A stretch of DNA of 32,844 bases from an uncultured Bacteroidales bacterium (GTDB lineage Bacteria; Bacteroidota; Bacteroidia; Bacteroidales; Muribaculaceae), in the NCBI GenBank assembly GCA_902784675.1, contig CACZVR010000068.1:1-32844 (forward strand), written 5' to 3'. Under the pieces are notes generated by a model. That model was not told the DNA's origin. It saw only the letters and a list, made by a program, of their open reading frames with translations, and made no database searches. Shown here one piece after another: positions 1 through 7,122 of this stretch (its first letter is position 1; each line of letters begins with the position of its first letter). A program made the translations under genes and the position numbers.

Positions 1-1017
1 GTAGAGGGCATCATCCCACATGTAGTCACTCTCTTTTCGCCGCTGTTGGTCGTCGTGACGGTCATAGGCAATGAGCAGACTCACGGTGTGAGGCTTCCTG
101 CCCTCGTTGCTCAGCGAGTTCATTCTGTTGGCATTGCGGGGTGGTTGGGTCATGGTTACGCGAGTGTAGATGGTAATGTGATCATCCCCCTCGGCGGTGA
201 GCGTGATGGTGGCAGTCAGGGGTTTTTCGTCAAGGCCCTGCTTGTAGTGCAGGTCAAGGATGGCATAGTCCCTGACGAGTCTTGCCTGATCTCCCTCACC
301 CTCGATGAGCGCGGTGCGCAGGTCGAAGTCACGTATTTCTTCAGGGTCGGTGATGCGTTGTTGCCCGCTTGCTGTGTTCACAGTCATGAACAGCAATGTG
401 CATTGGGGAAGTGGAGCAATGTTCTCCATGAACTTCCACAATCCAAACGGCCATTTCTGGAGAGCGTAGTTAGCGATTTCAAGTTGGCGTTTGTCATCGA
501 ATTGATGCCTGAATTCTTGGCGGCGTATCATGTACATTGTGCGATCATGCTTGTAGAGCTCACTTTCCAGATCGATGTTGCCCGATTCCTTTGCGATAGC
601 GATGGCCTCGTCGAAATCCTTGACCCATTCACGCTGGAAGTGGAAGGCGGCACTCAGCTCATGCTTGAGTTCTTCGGGGTCGATGCTGTTGTTGAAGAAG
701 GACATGTGCACGTTCACCTCGTTGTTCTCGTTTTCAATAGAGTAGGTGAACTTGAACAAGATGTTGCTGTTGTTGCGATCGTTACATTTGGAACGCACAA
801 GGTCCAGATGGCTGATTGGGGCTGAAGCCATGCAGGGGTAACTCACCTCCACGCAGTCGTCTTGCTGGCGGAAGGAGGCGACAAAGTGACCGGCTTGGAA
901 CTCAAAATGGATGATGGTCGCGTTGTCTTCTTTCTTGATGTCGCAGGTGCAGTTGCAATCTTTGAGAAATTTCTCAAAACTCTTGATGGCAGATTCTTTT
1001 TTTCTCCTGATGCGCAT
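1..1017 (-). CDS. Unrecognised protein, C-terminus cut by the window edge
   Basis: An uninterrupted minus-strand reading frame runs from an ATG at 1017 off the left edge, giving 339 residues without a stop. An in-frame TAA lies eight codons upstream of the ATG, so the start is close to correct. The protein starts MRIRRKKESAIKSFEKF. It has no signal peptide or membrane segment and is rich in charged residues, so it is probably cytoplasmic. The first 130 residues alternate short beta-like stretches and helices, loosely like the YbjN/secretion-chaperone fold, but I cannot assign a family. It lies 67 nt downstream of the solute-binding protein gene on the same strand and could be co-transcribed with it. 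The real coding strand is supported by Bacteroidales-like codon use; the long frames on the plus strand here translate to sequence with no domain signal. Confidence 0.75.
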   Translation of the reverse strand, partial: MRIRRKKESAIKSFEKFLKDCNCTCDIKKEDNATIIHFEFQAGHFVASFRQQDDCVEVSYPCMASAPISHLDLVRSKCNDRNNSNILFKFTYSIENENNEVNVHMSFFNNSIDPEELKHELSAAFHFQREWVKDFDEAIAIAKESGNIDLESELYKHDRTMYMIRRQEFRHQFDDKRQLEIANYALQKWPFGLWKFMENIAPLPQCTLLFMTVNTASGQQRITDPEEIRDFDLRTALIEGEGDQARLVRDYAILDLHYKQGLDEKPLTATITLTAEGDDHITIYTRVTMTQPPRNANRMNSLSNEGRKPHTVSLLIAYDRHDDQQRRKESDYMWDDALY

Positions 1018-1084
1018 AGTCGTAGATGTGTTAGTGCGTTAATTTGTCAGTGTGATAAGGGTAAAATGTATTAAATGACTGCAA

Positions 1085-1933
1085 TTATCGTGCCAAGGTG
1101 GGGAAGGTGCCTCCAAAGTAACGGCGCTGCAAGTTCAGATAGGCTGCGGTGTCGGTTTTCACCAGTTCGTGCCAGCGGTTCAGGCTGTCACACAGGCTTT
1201 GGCGCTCCTTGGCCACCAACCAAGACTGGAATTGTGACAGGCTGATGGGGACTGAACGGTCCAGATTTGGCAGGTTGGCTGCCATGGCCCGTGCAATGGA
1301 ACGGTTGACAACAGCGTACTTGATTTCTCCTGCCGAAACCATCATCATGAGTTGTTCGGGGCCATACAATTCATCGACATGGACATAGATGGTGTCACCG
1401 ATTTCGCGGCTCAGGCTAGCGATGCGCTGCACCATGGGTGAGCCCTTGACCACCCAAACCGTGTCACCCGCAAGATCCAATTGGGAGTGGATGGCGTGTC
1501 TGCTGCGACGTTGCACGAGCACTTGCTGGTCGATGTAGATGGGCTCGGTGAAAGCAAAACGTGCCGTGTCACCTGCTGTCATGGGAAATTGTGCCACCAC
1601 CATGTCAAAACGTCCGTCTTCAAGTCCTGACAAGGCTTTCTCGAGCGTCACTACAGGGTGAAACTTCATGGGGTGTCCCACACGCTTTGAAATCATGCGC
1701 AGCAAGTCATAATTGTAGCCACCAAGTGTGTCATCATAGGTGTAGTAAGTCACGGGAGAATACTCGATGGCTATGTCAAGCGTGTCGCCACCGCTGGGCT
1801 GATCGTTAATGGCAAGCTTGGGGCGGTCGCACAGGCTCAACGCCACCATGCATCCCACCACTACAGCGAGCAGTGCGCCATATAGTGCTAATTGACCTTT
1901 TTTCGCGGAGTGTTCTTGTCTTATCATTGCCAT
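1085..1933 (-). CDS. Membrane-anchored family-3 extracellular solute-binding protein
   Basis: The 282-residue product has one N-terminal hydrophobic segment (about residues 14-36), then a periplasmic domain (about 50-275) of the SBP_bac_3 type that normally binds amino acids or other small polar ligands. Recognisable features are the N-terminal lobe with YSPVTYYTYDD and GYNYDLLRMI, the FDMVVAQFPMT region, and FAFTEPIYIDQQVLV, the usual first hinge of this fold. The sequence at the end of the hydrophobic segment (ALSLC) is a poor lipobox, so an uncleaved anchor is more likely than a lipoprotein. No ABC permease or ATPase gene is adjacent, so it may instead be a lone sensor or a lytic-transglycosylase-like (MltF N-domain) relative; no lysozyme domain is present. 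The start at 1933 (ATG; a second ATG lies two codons in) sits 18 nt downstream of a good promoter. Confidence 0.8.
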   Translation of the reverse strand: MAMIRQEHSAKKGQLALYGALLAVVVGCMVALSLCDRPKLAINDQPSGGDTLDIAIEYSPVTYYTYDDTLGGYNYDLLRMISKRVGHPMKFHPVVTLEKALSGLEDGRFDMVVAQFPMTAGDTARFAFTEPIYIDQQVLVQRRSRHAIHSQLDLAGDTVWVVKGSPMVQRIASLSREIGDTIYVHVDELYGPEQLMMMVSAGEIKYAVVNRSIARAMAANLPNLDRSVPISLSQFQSWLVAKERQSLCDSLNRWHELVKTDTAAYLNLQRRYFGGTFPTLAR

Positions 1934-1950
1934 CGTTTCCTATTGTAGTG

Positions 1951-1981
1951 CAAAGGTACAACTTTGTTGTCATTTCTGCAA
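1951..1981 (-). promoter_or_regulatory. Promoter of the solute-binding protein gene
   Basis: Reading the minus strand, TTG (1981-1979) is followed after 20 nt by TACCTTTG (1958-1951), matching the Bacteroidetes -33 and -7 elements. The start codon at 1933 follows 17 nt later, so the leader is short. Confidence 0.6.
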
Positions 1982-2018
1982 GAGCTGCTCATGACCTTTT
2001 AGGGCTTGGTTTGACCCT

Positions 2019-2062
2019 GCCGGAAAAAGAACAACCGCCAACTCTGGTGAGCTGGCGGCTGT
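2019..2062 (-). terminator. Terminator of the aminotransferase gene
   Basis: ACAACCGCCA (2031-2040) pairs with TGGCGGCTGT (2053-2062), nine of ten positions, around a 12-nt loop. On the minus strand the hairpin is followed by TTCTTTTTCC, a U-rich tail. It lies 20 nt past the aminotransferase stop and before the next gene's promoter. Confidence 0.7.
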
Positions 2063-2082
2063 GATGTGGATGAAAGCTTGGA

Positions 2083-3276
2083 TTAGCGGGCGTTGTAGGC
2101 CTCGAGGGCTTTCTCGAGCACTACCAAGGCACGCTTCAGGTCTTCGATCTTGAGCACATAGGCCATGCGCACCTCGTCCTTGCCCAGGCCGGGGGTGGCA
2201 TAGAAACCGCTGGCTGGAGCCATCATCACGGTCTCGCCCTCATAGTTGAACTCTTCAAGACACCAACGGCAGAAGTCGTCAATGTCCTTCACGGGCAGCT
2301 TGCTCACTGTGTAGAAGGCACCCATGGGCATCGGGCAGAAGACGCCGGGAATCTTGTTCAGGCCCTCGACCAGGCAGTTGCGACGAGCGATATACTCGTC
2401 ATAAACGCCCTTGTGGTAAGCCTGGGGAGCGTCGAGCGATGCCTCGGCAACGATTTGACCGAGCAGGGGAGGGCTCAAACGGGCCTGGGCCAGCTTCATA
2501 GCGGCGGCACGCACTTCCTTGTTGCGGGTGATGAAGGCACCGATGCGGATACCGCACTCGCTGTAGCGCTTCGACACACTGTCAATCATGATGACGTTGT
2601 TCTCGATACCCTCGAGGTGCATGGCGCTGGTGTAGGGTGCATCGCTGTAGATGAACTCGCGGTATACCTCGTCGGCGAAAAGGAACAGGTCATATTTCTT
2701 CACCAGGTCACGCAGACGCATCAGCTCCTCGCGGCTGTAGAGAGTGCCGGTCGGGTTGTTGGGGTTGCAGATCATGATGGCGCGGGTGCGCTCGTTGATG
2801 ACCTTCTCAAACTCCTCGACGGGGGGCAGGGCAAAGCCGTCCTCGATGTGGGTGGTGATGGTGCGTACCACGGCACCGGTCTCGCAGGCAAAGCCCATGT
2901 AGTTGGCATAGGCGGGCTCGGGAATGATGACTTCGTCACCAGGGTTCAGGCAGACCATGAAGGCCATCTGCACGGCCTCGCTGCCACCGCAGGTAACGAT
3001 AATGTCGTCAACACTCAGATCGATGTTATAGCGCTTGTAGTAGCCCACCAGTTTCTCCACATAGCTGGGAATGCCCTGCGAGGGGCTGTACTCGAGCACC
3101 TTGCGGTCAACGTGCTTGATTGCTTCCAGACCTTCCTCGGGGGTGTGGATGTCGGGCTGACCGATGTTCAGGTGATAAACTTTGATACCACGCTTCTTAG
3201 CTTCGGCTGCAAACGGAGCCAGCTTACGGATAGGAGAAGCCGGCATCTTCACGCTGCGTTCTGATAATTTAGGCAT
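2083..3276 (-). CDS. Pyridoxal-phosphate aminotransferase, class I/II (aspartate aminotransferase-like)
   Basis: This 397-residue cytoplasmic enzyme moves an amino group between an amino acid and a 2-oxo acid. Fold-type I landmarks are in order: GQPDIHTPEE (39-48) at the substrate entrance, CGGSEAVQMA (96-105) for cofactor phosphate, NPNNPTG (171-177), ADEVY (201-205) whose Asp contacts the pyridine nitrogen, and SVSKRYSECGIRIG (233-246) with K236 as the Schiff-base lysine. The length is normal for the family. Bacteroidales aspartate/alanine-type enzymes share the SKRYSxCGxRxG motif; the exact substrate cannot be set from sequence. The gene stands alone between its own promoter (3334-3364) and a terminator. 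Confidence 0.93.
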   Translation of the reverse strand: MPKLSERSVKMPASPIRKLAPFAAEAKKRGIKVYHLNIGQPDIHTPEEGLEAIKHVDRKVLEYSPSQGIPSYVEKLVGYYKRYNIDLSVDDIIVTCGGSEAVQMAFMVCLNPGDEVIIPEPAYANYMGFACETGAVVRTITTHIEDGFALPPVEEFEKVINERTRAIMICNPNNPTGTLYSREELMRLRDLVKKYDLFLFADEVYREFIYSDAPYTSAMHLEGIENNVIMIDSVSKRYSECGIRIGAFITRNKEVRAAAMKLAQARLSPPLLGQIVAEASLDAPQAYHKGVYDEYIARRNCLVEGLNKIPGVFCPMPMGAFYTVSKLPVKDIDDFCRWCLEEFNYEGETVMMAPASGFYATPGLGKDEVRMAYVLKIEDLKRALVVLEKALEAYNAR

Positions 3277-3333
3277 AATCTTATTGAAATTGATAGGTTT
3301 ATTGTAATGATATTAAATTGTTCTTACGGCGGG

Positions 3334-3364
3334 CAAAATTACGAAAAAAAACAGGTCCCCCAAA
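3334..3364 (-). promoter_or_regulatory. Promoter of the aminotransferase gene
   Basis: On the minus strand TTTG (3364-3361), a 19-nt spacer and TAATTTTG (3341-3334) match both Bacteroidetes promoter elements exactly. The leader to the ATG at 3276 is about 50 nt. Confidence 0.7.
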
Positions 3365-3369
3365 ATTTT

Positions 3370-3421
3370 TCATGAAAAAGGTCATGCGGCAGGACCTCGA
3401 TTTCGAGTCCTGCCGCATGAC
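3370..3421 (-). terminator. Strong terminator of the pyrophosphatase gene
   Basis: GTCATGCGGCAGGAC (3381-3395) and GTCCTGCCGCATGAC (3407-3421) form a perfect 15-bp stem with an 11-nt loop. On the minus strand it is followed by CTTTTTCATG. It lies 49 nt past the pyrophosphatase stop and just ahead of the aminotransferase promoter. Confidence 0.8.
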
Positions 3422-3469
3422 GGCTATTGACGGGGGCTCGCAATTAAGCCCTTAGTGGGATTCTGATGG

Positions 3470-5893
3470 TTACTTCTTGTAATCGTTGATGATGTTCTCG
3501 ATGGTGTCGTCGATGCGCATGCGGTAGAACGAGCGCCAAACGAAGAAGATAGCGACGAGTACGAAGACGATACCTACCCAAGGCGCGAACTCACGGAAGT
3601 TCTCGCTGATGGCCATCTCCATGGCGAGCAGACCGAACAGGGTGGTGAACTTGATGATGGGGTTGAGCGAAACCGACGAGGTGTCCTTGAACGGGTCACC
3701 CACGGTGTCACCGACAACCGAAGCATCGTGCAGGTCGGTACCCTTGAGGTCGAGGTCTACCTCAACCACCTTCTTGCTGTTGTCCCAGCTACCACCGGCG
3801 TTAGCCATGAACACGGCCTGGAACAGACCGAACAGGGCAATCGAGATGAGGTAGGAAACGAACAGCGATACCGCATTGTTGCCACCCACACTACCAGGTG
3901 ATGCGAGGCATGCGAAACCGAGTGCGAAGAAGAAGATAGCCAAGAAGATGTTGAACATACCCTTCTGAGCATACTGGGTGCAGATCTTCACCACCTCGAC
4001 CGACGACTTGGTGTCGGCCTTCTTGGGTGCATTGGGATCGAGCTTGATGTGGTCCTTGATGAAGGCTACGGCACGGTTGGCACCGACAGTAACGGCCTGG
4101 GTCGAAGCACCGGTGAACCAGTAGATGACACAGCCACCCAGCAGGAAGCCGATGATGGTGTAAGGATTCAACAGGTTAAGCAGGCTGGCAGGGTCAACGC
4201 CGAGGGTCTTCTGAATCACAAGGATGATTGAGAAGATCATCGTGGTGGCACCCACGACAGCGGTACCGATGAGCACGGGCTTGGCAGTAGCCTTGAAGGT
4301 GTTGCCTGCACCGTCATTCTCCTCGAGGTAGTGCTTGGATTTCTCCCAATCGGGCTTGAAGCCGAAGTCACGCTCGATTTCCTCGTCCTTGTCGGGCACT
4401 TCCTCGATGAGGGAGAGCTCATAGACGCTCTGTGCATTGTCGGTCACGGGGCCGTAGCTGTCCACAGCGATGGTGACAGGACCCATACCCAGCATACCGA
4501 AAGCCACGAGGCCGAAGGCGAAGATGGCGGGATAGGACATGAGCGCCTCGGGAATGTCGATTGAGAAGGCATAGCCGACGAACATCAGCAGCACGAATGC
4601 CAGACCGGTCCAGAAACCGGAGAAGTTACCGGCAACGAAACCGCTGAGGATATTCAGTGAAGCGCCACCGTGATGAGAAGCCTTAACGACCTCCATCACA
4701 TGGCCACTCTTGGGCGAAGTGAAGATTTTTGTGATTTCGGGGATGAGGGCTGCGCCCAGGGTACCCATCGAGATAATGCTGGCCAACTGCCACCACAGGT
4801 TGGGCTGGCCGTCGATGTTGCCCAGCTGCATATAGGAAACGACATAGGTCACAGCGATACTCAGCACGCTGGCGAACCACACGAGGGAGGTGAGCGGTTT
4901 CTCGAAGTCGAGGCTGTCCTTGCCGGCATATTTTGCCTTGCAATAAGCCTTGTTGACCCAGTAGGCCACAACGCTGGTGATGACCATGAGGATACGCATC
5001 GAGAAGATCCACACGAGCAGGTTCTTCTGCATCTCGGGATCCTTGACAGCGAGCAGGATGAACGATACCAGAGCGACGCCAGTCACACCGTAGGTCTCAA
5101 AACCGTCGGCAGTGGGGCCAACGCTGTCACCAGCATTGTCACCAGTACAGTCGGCAATCACACCAGGGTTGCGGGGGTCGTCCTCACCGATCTTGAAGAC
5201 AACTTTCATCAAGTCACTGCCGATGTCGGCAATCTTGGTAAAGATACCGCCGGCGATGCGCAGGGCGCTGGCACCGAGGCTCTCACCAATAGCGAAGCCG
5301 ATGAGACATACACCAGCCAGATGCACAGGGACAAAGAGCAAGATGACCAACATGATGATGAGCTCAACGCACACCAGCATCACGCCAATGCTCATACCAG
5401 CGTTCAAGGGAATGTTGAGCAAGCGCAGCGGGTCGCGGCGCAACGAGGCAAACGCCATGCGGGCGTTAGCGTAGGTGTTCATGCGGATACCGTAGGCTGC
5501 TACGGCATAAGAGCCTAGCATACCGATCACGGTCGATAACAGGATGATAAGCACCTCACCCACCGACATGTGGCTCAATCCGCCGAAGTAGAAGGCGACC
5601 ACTACGCCGATGAAGATGAACAGGATGGCCAGGAAACGGCCCTGCTGTTTGAGGTAGGTTGAACAGGTCTTGTAGATCACCTCGCCGATTTCACGCATGG
5701 CGGGATGAACCGGCAGGCTCTTGGTCTTCAAGAAATGATATACACCGAAGAGCATTCCCAGCACGCAGACCAGGAATCCCCAGTGCAGAAAACTGAGGTC
5801 ATGCAGCGACTGTGGCATCACCAAGTCGGCTTCGCTGGCGCTCATGCCAAGGCTTGAGGCCAACGCCATCAGGAGAATAGAAGATTTCTTCAT
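3470..5893 (-). CDS. hppA: Membrane-bound ion-translocating pyrophosphatase
   Basis: The 807-residue inner-membrane enzyme hydrolyses cytoplasmic pyrophosphate and uses the energy to pump H+ and/or Na+ outward. It starts with a hydrophobic leader (MKKSSILLMALASSLGMSAS) followed by about 16 membrane segments. The signature loop EDDPRNPGVIADCTGDNAGD with TADGFETYG (about residues 236-270) carries the Asp-rich Mg-pyrophosphate site; a second Asp-rich site, GGSWDNSKK and DTVGDPFKDT, is near the C-terminus. The motif that tracks potassium dependence reads GNTFKATAK (about 527-535); a Lys at this place marks K+-independent enzymes in other mPPases. The ion specificity is not decidable here. The gene is single, with a -7 element 80 nt upstream and its own strong terminator. 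Confidence 0.95.
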   Translation of the reverse strand: MKKSSILLMALASSLGMSASEADLVMPQSLHDLSFLHWGFLVCVLGMLFGVYHFLKTKSLPVHPAMREIGEVIYKTCSTYLKQQGRFLAILFIFIGVVVAFYFGGLSHMSVGEVLIILLSTVIGMLGSYAVAAYGIRMNTYANARMAFASLRRDPLRLLNIPLNAGMSIGVMLVCVELIIMLVILLFVPVHLAGVCLIGFAIGESLGASALRIAGGIFTKIADIGSDLMKVVFKIGEDDPRNPGVIADCTGDNAGDSVGPTADGFETYGVTGVALVSFILLAVKDPEMQKNLLVWIFSMRILMVITSVVAYWVNKAYCKAKYAGKDSLDFEKPLTSLVWFASVLSIAVTYVVSYMQLGNIDGQPNLWWQLASIISMGTLGAALIPEITKIFTSPKSGHVMEVVKASHHGGASLNILSGFVAGNFSGFWTGLAFVLLMFVGYAFSIDIPEALMSYPAIFAFGLVAFGMLGMGPVTIAVDSYGPVTDNAQSVYELSLIEEVPDKDEEIERDFGFKPDWEKSKHYLEENDGAGNTFKATAKPVLIGTAVVGATTMIFSIILVIQKTLGVDPASLLNLLNPYTIIGFLLGGCVIYWFTGASTQAVTVGANRAVAFIKDHIKLDPNAPKKADTKSSVEVVKICTQYAQKGMFNIFLAIFFFALGFACLASPGSVGGNNAVSLFVSYLISIALFGLFQAVFMANAGGSWDNSKKVVEVDLDLKGTDLHDASVVGDTVGDPFKDTSSVSLNPIIKFTTLFGLLAMEMAISENFREFAPWVGIVFVLVAIFFVWRSFYRMRIDDTIENIINDYKK

Positions 5894-5972
5894 AGATTTC
5901 TAATTGTGTTTATTGTATGTTGATTGTTGAAAGTTCAGGGTTTTCACGAGACTTCATTGCTGAAATCGGGCG

Positions 5973-5980
5973 CAAAGATA
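5973..5980 (-). promoter_or_regulatory. Candidate -7 element of the pyrophosphatase gene
   Basis: TATCTTTG on the minus strand fits TAnnTTTG, about 80 nt before the ATG. No clear TTTG is found 19-21 nt further upstream, so support is partial. Confidence 0.45.
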
Positions 5981-6074
5981 CTACCATTTTATTTAATAGG
6001 TGTAATTTTATTGAGAAATTAACACTCTAAGCAGCGAAAAAAACAGTTTCGCGTTGTTAAAACGGCTAAAAGAA

Positions 6075-6131
6075 TGGCAAAAAAGTCGAGTTTTGTTGCC
6101 TTTTGCTGGCAAAATGCCGACTCTTTTGCCA
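6075..6131. repeat. Nested hairpin with TGGCAAAA repeats
   Basis: TGGCAAAAAAGTCG (6075-6088) pairs with CGACTCTTTTGCCA (6118-6131) at 13 of 14 positions. Inside the loop TTGCC (6096-6100) pairs with GGCAA (6108-6112). The word TGGCAAAA also appears at 6107 and 6138. It lies between the DUF2461 stop and the pyrophosphatase promoter and may act as the DUF2461 terminator, though it has no U-run directly after the stem. Confidence 0.55.
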
Positions 6132-6177
6132 AAACGATGGCAAAATCCCAGATTACGATTTGTAATCCAAGCCTTAG

Positions 6178-6849
6178 CTATTCAAACACATAATTAAGGA
6201 AATCGTTCAAGGGTTTGAGAGGTTGTAAGTCACCAGCAACACGTTCCACCCAGTCGTCGCAGTCAAAGTAACTTTCATCGAGGTTCTTGACTAGCAAATA
6301 CTCTTTCATCTTGAGGAAACGAGCCATGGGGTGATCCTTTGGGTAACCCTTGGGTATCATTTTCAAGGAACGTGATATCCACTGGTAGCGAGAGGTGATC
6401 TCGGGATTGTTGATGATGGAGAGGAATTCCTCGGGTTCGGCATCGATGAGTCCGCGCAACTGGTCAATGATCTGTTTTTCGGGCAACCAGATGCCACCGC
6501 ACAGCATCAGTTCTTCGACCCCGAAGTGGACGTAATAGCATGACTGCACCGTGTGTCGACCACCACGGCCGATGACGCCCGAAAAATAATTCTTGTAGGG
6601 GCGCTTGTCATGGGAGAAGCGCGTGTCGCGGTAGATGCGGTACACGCTGTCCTTGACATTGAGTCCGCGCGCTTGCGGGTCAAAGTCGGCGACTAGGCCG
6701 ATGAGCCGCTGCATATCCTGCTCCCAAGGCCCACGCAAGGCATCGAACTGATCTTTGCGAGCTTTGAACCATGTGCGGTCGTTGTTGATGGCAAGTTGGC
6801 GCAGGAAAGCCAAAATCTCCCTGATGTTACTGGCTGATTTCATCGTCAT
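6178..6849 (-). CDS. DUF2461 family protein (TIGR02453)
   Basis: The 223-residue soluble protein has the layout of the DUF2461/TIGR02453 family: an N-terminal FLRQLAINNDRTWFKARKD block (about 14-32), the central YRIYRDTRFSHDKRPYKNYF block (about 68-87), then a beta-rich CYYVHFGVEELMLCGGIW segment and a C-terminal helical part ending in LNDFLNYVFE. The function of this widespread bacterial family is unknown. Full length is normal. The frame begins at ATG 6849 with a second ATG two codons on; the promoter at 6872-6902 fits either. No functional neighbour is obvious. Confidence 0.9.
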   Translation of the reverse strand: MTMKSASNIREILAFLRQLAINNDRTWFKARKDQFDALRGPWEQDMQRLIGLVADFDPQARGLNVKDSVYRIYRDTRFSHDKRPYKNYFSGVIGRGGRHTVQSCYYVHFGVEELMLCGGIWLPEKQIIDQLRGLIDAEPEEFLSIINNPEITSRYQWISRSLKMIPKGYPKDHPMARFLKMKEYLLVKNLDESYFDCDDWVERVAGDLQPLKPLNDFLNYVFE

Positions 6850-6871
6850 GTTGATTGATTATTGTTGAATG

Positions 6872-6902
6872 CAAAGATAACGATTCCGCTCGAAATGGCA
6901 AA
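6872..6902 (-). promoter_or_regulatory. Promoter of the DUF2461 gene
   Basis: On the minus strand TTTG (6902-6899), 19 nt, then TATCTTTG (6879-6872), 22 nt before the ATG. Both Bacteroidetes elements match exactly. Confidence 0.7.
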
Positions 6903-7016
6903 ATATAATCATCAACGGGTATTTTCTTTCAGTAAATGAATTGCAGCAAAATGGTGCAAAATGCGGTAAACCATCAACCATCAAAATAAAAATTATTAAA
7001 AATTATCATGAAAATC

Positions 7017-7048
7017 TTTGTATTATTAAAAAACCGTTATTATCTTTG
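7017..7048 (+). promoter_or_regulatory. Promoter of the C10 peptidase gene
   Basis: TTTG (7017-7020), a 20-nt AT-rich spacer and TATCTTTG (7041-7048). The leader to the ATG at 7123 is about 65 nt and AT-rich. It is divergent from the DUF2461 promoter in the same 273-bp gap. Confidence 0.7.
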
Positions 7049-7122
7049 GGGCGCGAAAGAATCTTAAAAAGCTCATTTCAATTCCTAAATAACCTTATAT
7101 TATTACTTAAAAGAATAGGCTT

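Noticed and set aside
46..1074. Long plus-strand reading frames (46-825 and 862-1074)
   Set aside because: They are antisense to a continuous minus-strand frame (1-1017) that has a proper start; their translations show no domain or signal peptide.
2413..5518. Long plus-strand frames inside the aminotransferase and pyrophosphatase genes
   Set aside because: Both minus-strand genes carry complete family motifs; the plus frames are shadows produced by GC-rich codons.
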